Positions 51,938 to 61,192 of a stretch of 64,000 nucleotides of DNA are shown one piece after another. Both the position numbers and the translations under genes were made by a program. Position 1 is the first letter of the stretch. Each line of letters starts with the position of its first letter. Below the pieces are notes generated by a model. It made no database searches and had not been told where the DNA came from. It saw only the letters and a list, made by a program, of their open reading frames with translations. Source of the DNA: Actinoplanes ianthinogenes (GTDB taxonomy: Bacteria > Actinomycetota > Actinomycetes > Mycobacteriales > Micromonosporaceae); assembly GCF_018324205.1 (NCBI RefSeq), contig NZ_AP023356.1:496001-560000 (forward strand), given 5' to 3'.

Positions 51938-54900
51938 ATGAGTGTCGGGTTCCGGGAGCGGCTGGACGGCCAGTCGCTGGAGCTGCTTGCGCATGCCTTC
52001 GGTCGCAGCCCTGTGCCCAAGCTCGTGCTCAGCCTGATGCCGGACGAGTATGGGCAGTTCATCACCGTCAACGATGCGTTCTGCGAGCTTGTCGGGTATT
52101 CGCGCGACGAGCTGGTGGGGCGGTCCTGTCTGATTCTGCTGGACGAGGAGAACCTGGGGCCGGTGATGGCGGCCTTCGACGCGATGGTTCGTGGGGAGCG
52201 GACCGTGGTGGCGATGGAGCGGGTTCTGGTGCGGCAGGACGGGTCCCGGGTCTGGGTGTTCAGCCAGAACGTGATGGTGCGGGACCGGGCCGGGCGGCCT
52301 TTTCTGGTGGCGGAGGTGGTGGAGAGCAGCAGCCGGCCGGCGCTCGCGGACAGCGAGGCCCGGTTCCGGACGTTGGTGGACTCCTCGCCGATCGGGATGG
52401 CCGTGCTCAACACCGATGGCGCCTGGCTGCGGGTGAATCCGGCGGTGGCGGCGCTGCTCGGGTACACCGGGGCGGAGCTGGCCGCGCTGACGCTCGGGAC
52501 GGTGACGCATCCGGACGATTCCGCGGACTGTGCGGCGATGTTGCGGGATCTGGCGAGCGAGGCGAGCGCCGGGTTCGAGGGGCGGTCCCGGCTTGTGCGC
52601 AAGGACGGCGAGGTCATCTGGTGCCGGCTGTCGGTGACGCCGTTGCGGTCGGAGTCCGGGGCGCCGCTGCAACTGCTCGCTCAGCTGGCCGACGTGACCG
52701 CCGAGCAGCGCGGTCAGGAGTTGATCGCCGCCGCTCAGCAGCGGCTGGAGCGTAGTGAGCGGCAGTTCGCCGAGGTGGCGGACAACAGCCCGATCGCACG
52801 GATCGTGATCGGGCTGCGGGGCGACGAGCGCGGGCGGATCATCCTGACCAACCCGGCGTTCTGCCGGCTGTTCGGGTTCACCGACGCGGAGGCCGTCGGG
52901 ATGCCCTTCCAGGTGTTGCAGCACGGGGATGCCGGGGAGCTGGACCGCAACCTGGACCGGATGGCGTCCGGCGAGCGCACCCGCGGGCAGGGCGAGCTCA
53001 CCCTGCACCGCAAGGATGACACCCCGCTCACGGTGGCCGCGCACACCTCGGTGATCGCCGACGAGCACGGCCCGGCCACCGCGGTGGTGCAACTGCTCGA
53101 CGTGACCGCGGAGCGGGCCGCGCGGCGGGCCGCCGGGGATGCCGCCGAGCGGGAGGTGCGCCGGCTGCGCGGCACCCTCGCGGTGCAGCGGGCGGTGACC
53201 GCGGCGGCGACCGACCGGGACTCGGCCGTGCGGGCCGTGGCCGACCGGGCGGTCGAGCTGTTCCCGGCAGCGGATGGGGCCGCTGTCGAGTTGGTCGAGG
53301 GCGACCAGTTGGCCTACGTCGCGACGGCCGGCACCCTGGCGCCGTTCACCGGCACCCGGATCCCGCGGGCCGGGTCGCTGAGCGGGATCGCGCTGGCCAC
53401 CGACGCGCCCGCGCACTGCCCGGACACCAGACACGACGCGCGGGTCAATCAGAGCATGTGCGAGCAGCTCGGGATCGGCGCCATGCTGATCGCGCCGCTG
53501 CACGCGGAGAACGACGTGATCGGTGTGCTGAAGGTGGCGGCCGGCGCGGCGAACGTCTTCGACGACACCGACGAGCAGCAACTCGCGCTGCTCGCCGACA
53601 GCCTGAGCGCGGCGCTCCAGCACGCCGACGACGCCAGCCGCAACGCCGAACTGCTGAACGAGCGCACCCGGGCGCTGGCCGAGCTGTCGATCAGCGAGCA
53701 GCGGTTCCGGCTGACCTTCGACAACTCGCCGCTCGGGCTCACCCTGTGCAGCCTGCGGCCCACCGACTTCGGGCGCTATCTCCAGGCCAGCCCGGCGATG
53801 ACGACGATCACCGGGTACACGCCGGACGAGCTGACCGGGATGACGTTCGCCGACCTGACCCATCCGGACGACGTGGCGAGCACCCGCGAGTATGCCCGCC
53901 GGTTCGTCGCCGGCGAGCTGGACACGGTCAGCCTGGAGCGCCGCTACCTGCACAAGGACGGCCGCACCATCTGGGTCACGCTGCGCGTCGCGGTGGTCCG
54001 TGACGACGACGCCCAGGTCCGGTACGCGGTGATCCAGGTCGAGGACGTGACCGCGGCCCGCGAGGCGGACGCGCAGCTGCGCCGCTCCGCCCGGCTGTTC
54101 GAGCTGATCCCGGCCGCGGTGATCGTCCGCGATCTGGACGGCACGATCCGCTGGTGGAACGACGGCGCGACGCGCCTTTACGGCTGGCCGCTGGCGGCGG
54201 CCACGGGCAAGTCCGCCCACCGGTTGCTGCACACCACTTTTCCGTACGAGGGGGGCGCCGCCGAGCAGCAGGAGTCCCTGCGCCGCGACGGGTACTGGAA
54301 CGGGCACCTGGACCACATCACCGCGGACGGGCGTACCGTCAATGTCCTGAGCCGTCAGGTGTTGCACCACCCGGACCCGGACAACGCGCAGGTCCTCGAG
54401 GTGAACTCGGACGTGACCGCGGCCCGGGCCGCGGAGCGGGCCCTGGCCGAGAGTGAGGCGCGGCTGCGCGCCCAGTTCGCCAACACCGGCGTCGGTCAGG
54501 TCATCTCGGCCCTGGACGGCACGCTGATCAGCGCGAACCGGACCTACGCCGCGATGATCGGCCGCGCCCCGGAGGAGCTGCTCGGCCGGCACGACCACGA
54601 GCTGGTGCACCCGGACGACATGGTCGAGCACCGGCGGCTGCTGGCCGGCCTGTTCGCCGGGGAGAGCGACGCCTACACCACCGAGGCCCGGCTGGCGCAC
54701 GCCGACGGCCACTGGGTGCCGGTCGAGTGGACGATCTCGCTGGTCCGGGACCCGGCCGGGCACCCGAAACTGCTGGTCGGGGTGCTCACCGACATCACCG
54801 CGCGGCGCGCCGCCGAGCAGGCCCGGGACGCGGCCGCCGGCGCCCTCGCCGAGCGCAACACCGAGCTGGAGGCGGCCAACCAGCTGAAACTCGACATCAT

Positions 54901-55549
54901 CGGGATGCTCGGGCACGAGATCGGCAACCCGCTGACGTCGATCCGCGGCAACGCGGAGATCCTCACCGACGACTGGCCGGCGCTCTCCGACGAGCGCCGG
55001 GGGCGGGCCATCGACGCGATCGCCCGGCAGGCCCACACCCTGGACGAGATCGTCCAGGAGGTCCTCGCCATGGTCACCATCGAGTCCGGCAAGATCCGCG
55101 CCGAGCGGCGGGCGCTGCGCCTGCGGGAGGAGATCGACCGGGCGCTGTGGGCGGTCGACGCCGCCGAGTCGATCCCGGTCGGCGGCCCGGATCCGGAGGT
55201 GCTCTGCCATCCCGGCCATCTTCAGCAGATCCTGGTGAACCTGCTGTCGAACGCCCGCAAGTACGGCGGCGGCGCCACCGCGGTCCGGGTGTCAGCCATG
55301 CCCGGCCTCGTCGAGATCACGGTCGAGGACGACGGTCCCGGTGTCCCGGAGGAGTTCCGGGACCGTCTGTTCGAGCGGCTGGCCCGCGCCGACCGGGACG
55401 CCGCCGCGGTCAAGGGCACCGGCCTGGGCCTGTACATCGTGCGCGGGCTGGCCCAGGCCAATCACGGCGACATCCGCTACGAGCCGAATCCGGCCGGCGG
55501 CTCCCGGTTCATCCTTTCTCTGGAATCACCAGGATCTGCCCGGGGATGA
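51938..55549 (+). CDS. multi-PAS/GAF sensor histidine kinase
   Basis: A 1203-residue kinase from ATG 51938, where strong GC-rich codon use begins. Order: PAS1 (about 25-140), PAS2 (145-265), PAS3 (270-385), GAF (400-560), PAS4 (585-700), PAS5 (710-830), PAS6 (835-955), then the transmitter. The phosphorylated His is in MLGHEIGNPLTSIRGNAEIL at about 993. The ATPase has NLLSNARKYGGGA, VEDDGPGVPEEFRDRLFERL and GTGLGLYIVRGLAQANHG. No transmembrane segment is visible, so it is likely cytosolic and senses internal or diffusible signals. No response-regulator gene is nearby. Its end overlaps the convergent peroxidase gene by 41 bp. The reading frame continues upstream, so the start is uncertain. Confidence 0.88.
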   Translation: MSVGFRERLDGQSLELLAHAFGRSPVPKLVLSLMPDEYGQFITVNDAFCELVGYSRDELVGRSCLILLDEENLGPVMAAFDAMVRGERTVVAMERVLVRQDGSRVWVFSQNVMVRDRAGRPFLVAEVVESSSRPALADSEARFRTLVDSSPIGMAVLNTDGAWLRVNPAVAALLGYTGAELAALTLGTVTHPDDSADCAAMLRDLASEASAGFEGRSRLVRKDGEVIWCRLSVTPLRSESGAPLQLLAQLADVTAEQRGQELIAAAQQRLERSERQFAEVADNSPIARIVIGLRGDERGRIILTNPAFCRLFGFTDAEAVGMPFQVLQHGDAGELDRNLDRMASGERTRGQGELTLHRKDDTPLTVAAHTSVIADEHGPATAVVQLLDVTAERAARRAAGDAAEREVRRLRGTLAVQRAVTAAATDRDSAVRAVADRAVELFPAADGAAVELVEGDQLAYVATAGTLAPFTGTRIPRAGSLSGIALATDAPAHCPDTRHDARVNQSMCEQLGIGAMLIAPLHAENDVIGVLKVAAGAANVFDDTDEQQLALLADSLSAALQHADDASRNAELLNERTRALAELSISEQRFRLTFDNSPLGLTLCSLRPTDFGRYLQASPAMTTITGYTPDELTGMTFADLTHPDDVASTREYARRFVAGELDTVSLERRYLHKDGRTIWVTLRVAVVRDDDAQVRYAVIQVEDVTAAREADAQLRRSARLFELIPAAVIVRDLDGTIRWWNDGATRLYGWPLAAATGKSAHRLLHTTFPYEGGAAEQQESLRRDGYWNGHLDHITADGRTVNVLSRQVLHHPDPDNAQVLEVNSDVTAARAAERALAESEARLRAQFANTGVGQVISALDGTLISANRTYAAMIGRAPEELLGRHDHELVHPDDMVEHRRLLAGLFAGESDAYTTEARLAHADGHWVPVEWTISLVRDPAGHPKLLVGVLTDITARRAAEQARDAAAGALAERNTELEAANQLKLDIIGMLGHEIGNPLTSIRGNAEILTDDWPALSDERRGRAIDAIARQAHTLDEIVQEVLAMVTIESGKIRAERRALRLREEIDRALWAVDAAESIPVGGPDPEVLCHPGHLQQILVNLLSNARKYGGGATAVRVSAMPGLVEITVEDDGPGVPEEFRDRLFERLARADRDAAAVKGTGLGLYIVRGLAQANHGDIRYEPNPAGGSRFILSLESPGSARG

Positions 55550-57445
55550 TCCGGTCCGGGTCGTCGATCACGTCCCGGTTCGCCTTGAAGATCGCCGGCC
55601 ATTTGCTCGCGCTGCCCAGCTGCGCCTTGGCGATGCTGCTGAGGGTGTCGTTCTTCTTCACCGTGTACAGCTTCGGGATGGTGCCGACCGGTGTGGTCGG
55701 CGGCAGGGCGAGCACCTGGCCGGGGAAGATCTGGTTCGGGTTGCGGATGATCGCCCGGTTCAGCAGGTAGATCTGCGGCCACCGGTCGGCGTTGCCGAGC
55801 TCCGCCTTGGCGATCCCGGCGAGCGTGTCACCCTTCTTCACCTTGTACGTCCGCGGCTTGGGCGCCGTCCCGCCGAGCACCCCCGCGAAACGCAGCAGAT
55901 CGGCCAGCTCGAACGTGCCCGCCTTGGCGGCCGGCAGATGCGGTTTCCATCCGGCCTGCCGCAGGATCGAGTCCTGGCTGCGGCGGACCAGGCCGATCAG
56001 CACCTCGGCGACGAGCGTGCTGCCGACCGGGCCGAGCCGCTGCCCGTTGTGGAAGTGCGCGGCTTCCGCCAGCACGTAGTACCAGAGCGGGGTGCGTGAC
56101 TCGAAGCCGCCGGCGGTCAGCGCCGCGACCTGCTTCGCGTCACCGGCGGCGGCCAGCACCTCGTCCTTGCTGAGCACCGGCAGGTCGAGCAGGTGCGCGA
56201 CGGCCTGGCCGGTGGGCAGCCGCATCCGGTAGCCGCGCAGCAGGTTGCGCACCGGCAGCCGGGCCGCGTCCGGCGGGGTCTCGGTCTCCCCGGTCAGCGT
56301 GCGCAGCCCGAACAGCGCCTCGTCGTCCTTGGTGGCGATGTTGGTGTCGAGTCGGCGGGCGTTCGAGACGTTCGGGCCGGTCCCGATGACGTTCTCCCAC
56401 TCGATGATCCAGTTCTCCGGGATCGTCTTGAAGTCGCCCACCTCCCCGCTCAGCGCGGTGAAGGTGAACAGCAGTCCCAGGCTGGCCGGCACGCCGCCGT
56501 GCAGGTTGAAGTTGAGGTTGAAGTTGTAGGCGGCGCGGACCATCGTGTGCCCGAGCCGGTATCCGGCGAAGGAGAACTCCAGCGGCATCCGGAACGGCTC
56601 GGCGGCCGGGTTGAACCAGCGGTTGCCGTGGCTGACGATGTCGTCCACGACGGCCGGCTCGGCGATCCGCTTGAGGAAGTCGTGCACCACGATGTGCTGG
56701 TAGTGCTGGCGCAGTGTCCGGCTCGCGTCGTTGAACGACAGCCCCTGGGCGACCAGCGCGTTGTGCGCCTTGAGGAAGGCGACGTGCAGCTGGGCCACGA
56801 TCAGGTTCTCGTCGTTGCGCGGGTCGCCGATCAGCGCCGCCCGGTCGTGCTCGATGTTGCCGGGGGCGGCCGGCTCGCGCGGCAGGTCGTTGTCGTCGGT
56901 CTTGCCCGGCGGACGCTTGAACGGCGGCTGGGTGTTGTCGGTGAGGGTGGTGACCTTGCCCAGCTTCATCTTGGCGGCGTTCTTCGGATCCCGGGGGCCG
57001 GCGCGCCGTAGACGCTGTCCAGGTCGAGGTTCCCGGTCCGGATGTTGCGGACGGCGCCGCGGATGTCGGCGAGCGACAGCGGCGTCAGGCTGTCGGCGAG
57101 CAGCTCGGCCACCGTCGCGGACCCGGACTCCAGCGTGATGTCGTGGTCGACGAACTGCCCGAAGTACGTGTACGCCGCCGGGATCGGGCTGTCCGCGCCG
57201 GGCGTGTCGACGTCGACCATGCTCGCCCCGAGCTTTTTCAGCAGCGCCGGCATGGTGGCGGTCTGCGGCAACAGGTTCGCGTCGTCCTCCTGCAACGTGG
57301 GGAACAGGAAGTCGAAGCTGTGCGAGTCGATCGGCTTGGTGAGGGCGAATCGGGCTGGTGATTGGGCGGTGAACTCGGCGAGGTCACCCGACGCCTGGTT
57401 CAGTTCCTCTTCGGTGACCATCCGCCCGTGCAGGAGACGTGGCAT
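55509..57445 (-). pseudogene. animal-type haem peroxidase with two LysM domains, frameshifted
   Basis: Two overlapping frames join into one 645-residue protein if one base is added. The first part starts at ATG 57445 (MPRLLHGRMVTEEELNQ, ribosome site AAGGGA) and has the distal haem motif YTYFGQFVDHDITLE. It breaks after LDLDSVYGAPAP. The second part resumes with DPKNAAKMKLGKV and holds the proximal motif FAGYRLGHTMVRAAYNF. The C-terminus has two LysM repeats (KVKKGDTLAGIAKAELGNAD and TVKKNDTLSSIAKAQLGSAS). The shift falls in a C5G3 tract (56990-56997). This may be a real recent mutation or a sequencing error. No signal peptide is visible. The enzyme would oxidise halides or phenolics with peroxide; LysM may tether it to the cell wall. 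Confidence 0.8.
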
Positions 57446-57750
57446 GACCGTTCCCTTCCCCGTAGAAGTCGCGGCATTGACCGGTGACGATCCTGGCCAC
57501 CATAGGCCGGTCATCCGGACGGGTGAGTCAGAAACCAGACAAACACCATGATCAGGAAATCTGGGGACGATCCGCGAGGCCCGCATTCTGCAACAAACCT
57601 GCAAATGCAAATTGTTGACTCCCGTCTCGCGACGGTGAGAGATTCGGACGCGTCCCCGAAAACCGCCGGCGCGCCATCCCCTTTTGTTGCTGCAAATAAT
57701 GCGGCCCGCGAATTGCCGGCGGGATCTCTTTGTGACAGGAGATAAATCGC
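57446..57750. promoter_or_regulatory. divergent intergenic region between peroxidase and lyase genes
   Basis: This 305-bp stretch has no gene. It is less GC-rich than the rest. TTGACT at 57615-57620 could be a -35 box for the lyase, with a weak GAGATT 18 bp later. The inverted repeat CAACAA (57591-57596) ... TTGTTG (57612-57617) surrounds two TGCAAAT-like direct repeats, and a small palindrome CCGTC-TCGC-GACGG lies at 57622-57635. AGGAG sits 9 bp before the lyase ATG. Confidence 0.45.
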
Positions 57751-59529
57751 ATGGCACCATCCGTACGCGCGCGCCGCCTGGCCGGTGCGAGCGCCCTGAT
57801 CACCCTGGTCACGGCGGGTCTCGCGGTGGCCGTGGGCACCGCCGAGGCGGCCACCGCGTTCAGCGCCGACTTCGAGTCCGGATCGGCCACCGGCTGGTCG
57901 AAATCGGGCGGCACCTGGTCGATCGTCACCGACGGCAGCAAGGTGTTGCAGCAATCGGACACCACCAGCCAGCGGGCCCGCGAATTCGGCGGCACCAGCT
58001 CCTGGACCAACTATTCGGTGCAGGCGCGGGTCAAGGCGACCGCGTTCGGCTCCAGCAGCGGGGTGGTGGCGCTGACCGCCCGGGCGGCCGGGGCCACCAA
58101 GATGTACCGGCTGTCGCTGACCGGCGCCGGCAAGGTGCAGCTGGAGACGATGAACGGCAGCAGCGTGTCGGTTCTGGCCAGCCGCGCCCAGACCATCTCC
58201 GCCAGCACGTTCTACACGTTGAGGCTGACGGTCGACGGCAGCACGATCAGCGGCTCGATCGACGGGACCAGCGTCGGCTCGGCCACCGACTCCACGATCA
58301 CCTCCGGGCGGATCGGGCTGCTCACCGAGTACGCGGCCGGCCGGTTCGACGACGTCGTGGTGGACGACGGCGGGACCGGCACGCCGACGTCCAGCCCGAC
58401 CAGCCCGCCCGGTCCGTCCGCGTCGGCCAGCACGCCGCCGGTCACCGGCGCGCTCTACGTGTCCCCCACCGGAACCGACAGCGCGGCCGGCACCCCGTCC
58501 GCGCCCACGACGCTGACCTCGGCGATCACCCGGATCGGCGCGGGCGGCACGATCTACCTGCGCGGCGGGACGTACTCCTCCGCGCAGACGGTCACCATCG
58601 CGGCCGGCAACAACGGCACGCCGGGCGCGCTCAAGACGCTCTCGGCGTACCCCGGAGAAGTTCCGGTCTTGAATTTCTCGGCACAGAGTGAGGACCCGGC
58701 GGCCCGCGGGCTGGCCGTGAACGGCAACTACTGGCACCTTTACGGCATCGTGGTCGAACGCGCCGGCGACAACGGCATCTTCGTCGGCGGCAGCAACAAC
58801 GTCATCGAGCGCACGGTGACCCGGTTCAATCGGGACAGTGGACTCCAGATCTCCCGGATCGCGTCGGACACACCCGCCGCGCAATGGCCGTCGAACAACC
58901 TGATCCTCAGCTCGGAATCGCACGACAACGCGGACTCCGACGGCGAGGACGCCGACGGTTTCGCGGCGAAACTGACCGTGGGCACCGGCAACGTGTTCCG
59001 CTACACGGTCTCGCACAACAACATCGACGACGGCTGGGACCTGTACACCAAGACCGACACCGGAGCGATCGGGCCGGTGACGATCGAGGACTCCCTGTCG
59101 TACGACAACGGCACGCTCACCGACGGCTCGCAGGCCGGGGCCGGTGACCGCAACGGCTACAAGCTGGGCGGCGAGGACATCGCGGTGAACCACATCGTGC
59201 GGCGCAGCATCGCGTACCACAACGGCAAGCACGGGTTCACCTACAACAGCAACCCGGGCTCGCTGACCATCTCGAACAACCTGAGCATCGACAACGGCCA
59301 GCGCAACTTCAACTTCGACGCCGGCACCTCGGTGTTCCGCAACAACACGTCCTGCCGATCCGGCAGTGGCACCAACGACCGGATCATCGGCGACTCGGAC
59401 AGCTCGAACCAGTTCTGGTCCGGCACCAACGGCGCCCGCTGCGCGGCCTACAGCGGCGCCCTGGCCTGGTCCTACTCCTCCACCGGCGTCCTGGTGGTGA
59501 CGATCGGCGGCAAGACCGTCTCGCTCTGA
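57751..59529 (+). CDS. secreted polysaccharide lyase, PL9-like right-handed beta-helix
   Basis: A 592-residue secreted protein. Residues 1-33 are a signal peptide ending at AEA. Residues about 35-210 are a lectin-like (LamG/concanavalin) domain (FSADFESGSATGWSKSGGTW ... YRLSLTGAGKVQLETMNG). A Pro/Ser/Thr linker (about 212-230) leads to the catalytic part: LYVSPTGTDSAAGTPSAPTT, GGTIYLRGGTYSSAQTV, GTPGALKTLSAYPGEVPVLN, and many beta-helix turns such as NNVIERTVTRFNRDSGLQI, DADGFAAKLTVGTGNVFRYT and YNSNPGSLTISNNLSIDNGQ. This is the pattern of PL9 pectate lyases, which cut polygalacturonate with calcium. Start chosen by AGGAG. It probably degrades plant pectin outside the cell. Confidence 0.85.
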   Translation: MAPSVRARRLAGASALITLVTAGLAVAVGTAEAATAFSADFESGSATGWSKSGGTWSIVTDGSKVLQQSDTTSQRAREFGGTSSWTNYSVQARVKATAFGSSSGVVALTARAAGATKMYRLSLTGAGKVQLETMNGSSVSVLASRAQTISASTFYTLRLTVDGSTISGSIDGTSVGSATDSTITSGRIGLLTEYAAGRFDDVVVDDGGTGTPTSSPTSPPGPSASASTPPVTGALYVSPTGTDSAAGTPSAPTTLTSAITRIGAGGTIYLRGGTYSSAQTVTIAAGNNGTPGALKTLSAYPGEVPVLNFSAQSEDPAARGLAVNGNYWHLYGIVVERAGDNGIFVGGSNNVIERTVTRFNRDSGLQISRIASDTPAAQWPSNNLILSSESHDNADSDGEDADGFAAKLTVGTGNVFRYTVSHNNIDDGWDLYTKTDTGAIGPVTIEDSLSYDNGTLTDGSQAGAGDRNGYKLGGEDIAVNHIVRRSIAYHNGKHGFTYNSNPGSLTISNNLSIDNGQRNFNFDAGTSVFRNNTSCRSGSGTNDRIIGDSDSSNQFWSGTNGARCAAYSGALAWSYSSTGVLVVTIGGKTVSL

Positions 59530-59533
59530 GACC

Positions 59534-59569
59534 GTGCGGGGCCGGTGCTGCGGAGCACCGGCCCCGCAC
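59534..59569. terminator. bidirectional hairpin terminator
   Basis: A perfect 16-bp stem (59534-59549 with 59554-59569) closes a GCGG loop. It lies 5 bp after the lyase stop and just after the end of the convergent lipoprotein gene, so it can stop transcription from both sides. No U-tract follows, as is usual in GC-rich actinomycetes. Confidence 0.85.
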
Positions 59570-59572
59570 CGA

Positions 59573-60292
59573 TCAGGCCTTCGTGCCCTTCGCGGGAAGC
59601 TCGACGATCTCGCCGGCGGCCGGCGCGACGATCTCCGGGAACGCGGCGCCGAACTCGGTGAACAGCACGGTGTCGATGCCCTTGCCACCCATCTTCAGCG
59701 GCAGCGGCTGGCCGGTCGTCGCGATGTACAGCGCGCCATCCGACTCCGACTCGATCAACTCGATGACCGGACGGCCGTTGGAGATCGTCGTCTTGCCCTT
59801 GGTGAGCTTGCCACTCGGGGACAGGATTCCGCCGCCGGCCAGCCCCTCGAACATCGCGGTGGCCGACTTGTCGCCGGGTGCGGGCTTGAGCCACTTCGAC
59901 GCCAGCACCTTGGCGCCCAGCTTCGCCGTCGCCGACTCGCCGACCACCATGGCCAGCAGGCTCTCGTCGGCCCGCAGATACTTCTGGCCGCCGACGGCGA
60001 GCATCTCGATCCGGCCGCCGGCCACGGTCATGCTGCCCAGCACGTCGTCGCCGGAGATCTTGAAGTCGACCTTCATCGGCTCGTCGTCCATCACGATCGT
60101 CCCGGCCATGTGGTACGACTTCGCGTCGGCGAGCGCCTGCTTGGCCCGGGCGAGGATCTCCTCGGCGGACAGTGCGGCGATCCCGTTGTCGGCCGGTGCG
60201 GACGACACGGCCGGCTTCGGCGGTTCCGCGGCCTTGGTGCAGCCGGCAAGCAGCAGGACAGCGGCGGTCAACACCGCGGCGACGGCTTTCAC
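59573..60292 (-). CDS. lipoprotein, LppX/LprG-like
   Basis: A 239-residue exported lipoprotein starting at GTG 60292 (GGGGAAGAG upstream). The signal peptide ends in a lipobox VLLLAGC at residue 17-18. The mature domain (LSAEEILARAKQALADAKSY, MDDEPMKVDFKISGDDVLGS, KYLRADESLLAMVVGESA, GRPVIELIESESDGALYIAT) resembles the LolA-like fold of mycobacterial LppX/LprG/LprA proteins, which carry lipids or lipoglycans. The hydrophobic-ligand role is known for that family; here it is inferred. It is divergent from the dehydrogenase gene. Confidence 0.75.
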   Translation of the reverse strand: MKAVAAVLTAAVLLLAGCTKAAEPPKPAVSSAPADNGIAALSAEEILARAKQALADAKSYHMAGTIVMDDEPMKVDFKISGDDVLGSMTVAGGRIEMLAVGGQKYLRADESLLAMVVGESATAKLGAKVLASKWLKPAPGDKSATAMFEGLAGGGILSPSGKLTKGKTTISNGRPVIELIESESDGALYIATTGQPLPLKMGGKGIDTVLFTEFGAAFPEIVAPAAGEIVELPAKGTKA

Positions 60293-60351
60293 AGGTGGAC
60301 TCTTCCCCCGGGAGCTGAATCGAAGAATGCCACTGTATCGTCCTGATGATC

Positions 60352-60379
60352 TTGACGGGGAACCAGGACCGGATATCTT
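60352..60379 (+). promoter_or_regulatory. leaderless promoter of the short-chain dehydrogenase gene
   Basis: TTGACG at 60352-60357, a 16-bp spacer and TATCTT at 60374-60379 give a good housekeeping-type promoter. The -10 box ends 6 bp before the ATG at 60386, so the mRNA should begin at the start codon. No ribosome site is present, which fits a leaderless transcript. Confidence 0.6.
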
Positions 60380-60385
60380 GCTCGG

Positions 60386-61183
60386 ATGGAGCGCACCGCC
60401 CTCGTCACCGGAGCATCGTCGGGCATCGGCCTGGCCACCGCGGCCGCCCTCGTCTCCCGGGGCTACCGCGTCCTCGGCACCAGTCGTGATCCCGGCACGG
60501 TGAAGAACCCGGTCGCCGGCGTCGAATACCTGGCGCTGGACCTCACCGACGACGCGTCCATCGAGGCGCTCGCGCCGACCCTGCGGACCGTCGACGTGCT
60601 GGTCAACAACGCCGGCGAGAGCCAGTCCGGGCCGTTCGAGGAGCTGCCGATGGACGCGCTGCGCCGGCTCTTTCAGGTGAACGTGCTCGGCCCGGTGCGC
60701 CTGGCGCAGCTCGCCCTGCCCGGGATGCGCACGCGCGGTTACGGCCGGGTGGTGATGGTCGGCTCGATGCTCGCCTCGTTCCCGCTCTCCTACCGGTCGT
60801 CCTACGTCGCCACCAAGGCCGCGATCAAGGGGTTCGCGAACGGCGCCCGGCACGAGTACTCCCCGTTCGGCGTGTGGCTGACCACGGTCGAGCCGGGATC
60901 GATCAACACCGGGATCAGCGAGCGCCGGACCAGGTACATCGCCGACGACTCGCCGCACCGAGCCGACTTCGATCGGATGCTGACCGCGCTCGACCGCAAC
61001 GAGAAGGCGGGCATCTCCGCCGGTCAGGTCGCCGACACCATCGTCACCGCGATCGAGGCGGACAAACCGAGGCAACGGTACGCCGTGGGCAGCAACGCCC
61101 CGTTCGTCTTCGCCCTGCGCCGGGTGGTGCCCGCGGGGCTGGTGGAAAAGATCACTCACCGTAAGCACGACCTGAGCCGGTAA
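60386..61183 (+). CDS. short-chain dehydrogenase/reductase
   Basis: A 265-residue SDR oxidoreductase. The NAD(P) motif is VTGASSGIGLATAAALVSRG at residues 7-26, the Arg in LGTSRDP favours NADP, NNAG is in LVNNAGESQSG, and the catalytic Ser and Tyr-x-x-x-Lys are in VMVGSMLASFPLSYRSSYVA and SYVATKAAIKGF. It continues with VEPGSINTGI. The natural substrate is unknown; the sequence is closest to classical SDRs acting on ketones or alcohols. Confidence 0.92.
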   Translation: MERTALVTGASSGIGLATAAALVSRGYRVLGTSRDPGTVKNPVAGVEYLALDLTDDASIEALAPTLRTVDVLVNNAGESQSGPFEELPMDALRRLFQVNVLGPVRLAQLALPGMRTRGYGRVVMVGSMLASFPLSYRSSYVATKAAIKGFANGARHEYSPFGVWLTTVEPGSINTGISERRTRYIADDSPHRADFDRMLTALDRNEKAGISAGQVADTIVTAIEADKPRQRYAVGSNAPFVFALRRVVPAGLVEKITHRKHDLSR

Positions 61184-61192
61184 GCTTCTCGG

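Noticed and set aside
56985..57005. Programmed frameshift in the peroxidase
   Set aside because: The C5G3 tract could slip, but no downstream stimulatory structure or family precedent is known to me. Mutation or sequencing error is simpler.
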